5,330 nt of DNA from JBKPNX01 sp046732855 (GTDB taxonomy: Bacteria > Pseudomonadota > Alphaproteobacteria > Geminicoccales > Geminicoccaceae), in the NCBI GenBank assembly GCA_046732855.1, contig JBKPNX010000185.1, forward strand, positions 1 to 5,330, read 5' to 3'. Made by a program: the position numbers and the translations under genes. How positions within the stretch are numbered: position 1 is the first letter of the stretch; the number at the start of each line of letters is the position of its first letter. The notes beneath the pieces are model-generated. The model was given only the letters and a program-made list of their open reading frames with translations, had not been told where the DNA came from and made no database searches. This document shows, piece after piece, positions 4,838 through 5,330 of this stretch.

Positions 4838-5330
4838 CTATGGCCTGTACTCCATGGCCTGCTTGCGGACTGCCTCGGCATCGAACTTGTTGAACTCCTC
4901 CACGAGCTCATTGGTCACCAACTGGTTGACGTCCACCTTGGTCTGCAGGCCCGTGGGCTGGCCCTCCACCGGCGCAGTCATGAAACCCTGTAGCCGCTCC
5001 CAGCCGCCGATATCAGACAGGCCGTACTTACCAGCTTGGCGCGGCTTCATGATGTCGAGCGCGGCCGCGAAGAACGTCTTGGTGAACGCGGGGTCGGTGT
5101 GCTCCTGCGGCGCCACCTTCTTCATGATGGCGATGGCAGCGTCGGGATTGGTCTCAGCAAAGAGCGTCGCCTTCGCCATGGCCCGACCGAAGCCGATCAT
5201 ATAGCGGCGATCCTTCTCGAAGATGCCGTCGGGGGCAACGGTAGTCTCGGACGCGAGTTGAAATTCCTCGTCGCACGTTATGCACTTTAGCTTAACCCCG
5301 ACCGCCTCCACGCTGACGGTGTTGTTCCAG
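4838..5330 (-). CDS. ABC transporter substrate-binding protein, NMT1/THI5-like, C-terminal part
   Basis: The minus-strand frame is open through the right edge, reading WNNTVSVEAVGVKLK just inside it, so the 5' end of the gene, including its signal peptide, is outside the window; about 163 residues are visible. The GTG at 5309-5311 is internal, not the start. The pattern WNNTV..., FEKDRRYMIGFGRAMAKATLFAETNPDAAI and the ending VTNELVEEFNKFDAEAVRKQAM is typical of the second lobe of periplasmic NMT1/THI5/SsuA-like binding proteins, which bind pyrimidine precursors, sulfonates, taurine or similar small compounds for an ABC importer. The ligand cannot be read from this part. An oddity is CITC (two Cys spaced CxxC) about 16 to 19 residues from the edge, where relatives as I remember them have no Cys pair. 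The gene precedes the amidohydrolase on the same strand by 115 bp, which suggests uptake coupled to hydrolysis. Stop TAG at 4838-4840. Confidence 0.85.
   Translation of the reverse strand, partial: WNNTVSVEAVGVKLKCITCDEEFQLASETTVAPDGIFEKDRRYMIGFGRAMAKATLFAETNPDAAIAIMKKVAPQEHTDPAFTKTFFAAALDIMKPRQAGKYGLSDIGGWERLQGFMTAPVEGQPTGLQTKVDVNQLVTNELVEEFNKFDAEAVRKQAMEYRP

Noticed and set aside
4826..4838. Hairpin GTGGA/TCCAC at the stop of the binding-protein gene as a terminator
   Set aside because: The stem is only 5 bp, and no T-run follows on the minus strand.

Overview
The window looks like a piece of accessory, catabolic DNA from an alphaproteobacterium of the Rhizobiales, most likely Bradyrhizobium or a close relative. 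This is inferred from the GC-rich coding DNA, the style of the proteins and the type of transposase remnant; no marker gene is present. Almost all real coding is on the minus strand.

Layout from left to right. 1-188 (+) is the broken C-terminal tail of an integrase-core transposase, split by a frameshift. 330-1871 (-) is a complete acyl-CoA synthetase of the benzoate-CoA ligase type. 1957-2364 (-) is a small VOC/glyoxalase-fold protein lying just upstream of the ligase and probably co-transcribed with it. 2365-2767 is an AT-rich spacer holding five copies of a TTCCCTG motif, two of them arranged as a perfect inverted repeat. 2768-2917 (+) is a probable 49-residue single-pass membrane protein, the only likely intact plus-strand gene. 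2918-3123 is a spacer with nothing firm except a 12-bp palindrome. 3124-4722 (-) is a complete metal-dependent amidohydrolase of the deaminase/chlorohydrolase group. 4838-5330 (-) is the C-terminal part of an NMT1/THI5-like ABC transporter substrate-binding protein whose 5' end lies beyond the right edge.

The genes suggest two minus-strand transcription units. In the right one a periplasmic binding protein precedes a cytosolic amidohydrolase, which fits uptake followed by hydrolysis of a nitrogen-containing (perhaps heterocyclic) compound. In the left one a VOC-fold protein precedes a ligase that would activate an aromatic-type carboxylic acid with CoA. Whether the two units act in one pathway cannot be decided here. 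No named substrate can be assigned to any of them. I see no defence system, CRISPR array, tRNA or rRNA. The more unusual points are the repeat-bearing spacer, the lower GC of the VOC gene, the CxxC in the binding protein and the small membrane protein.
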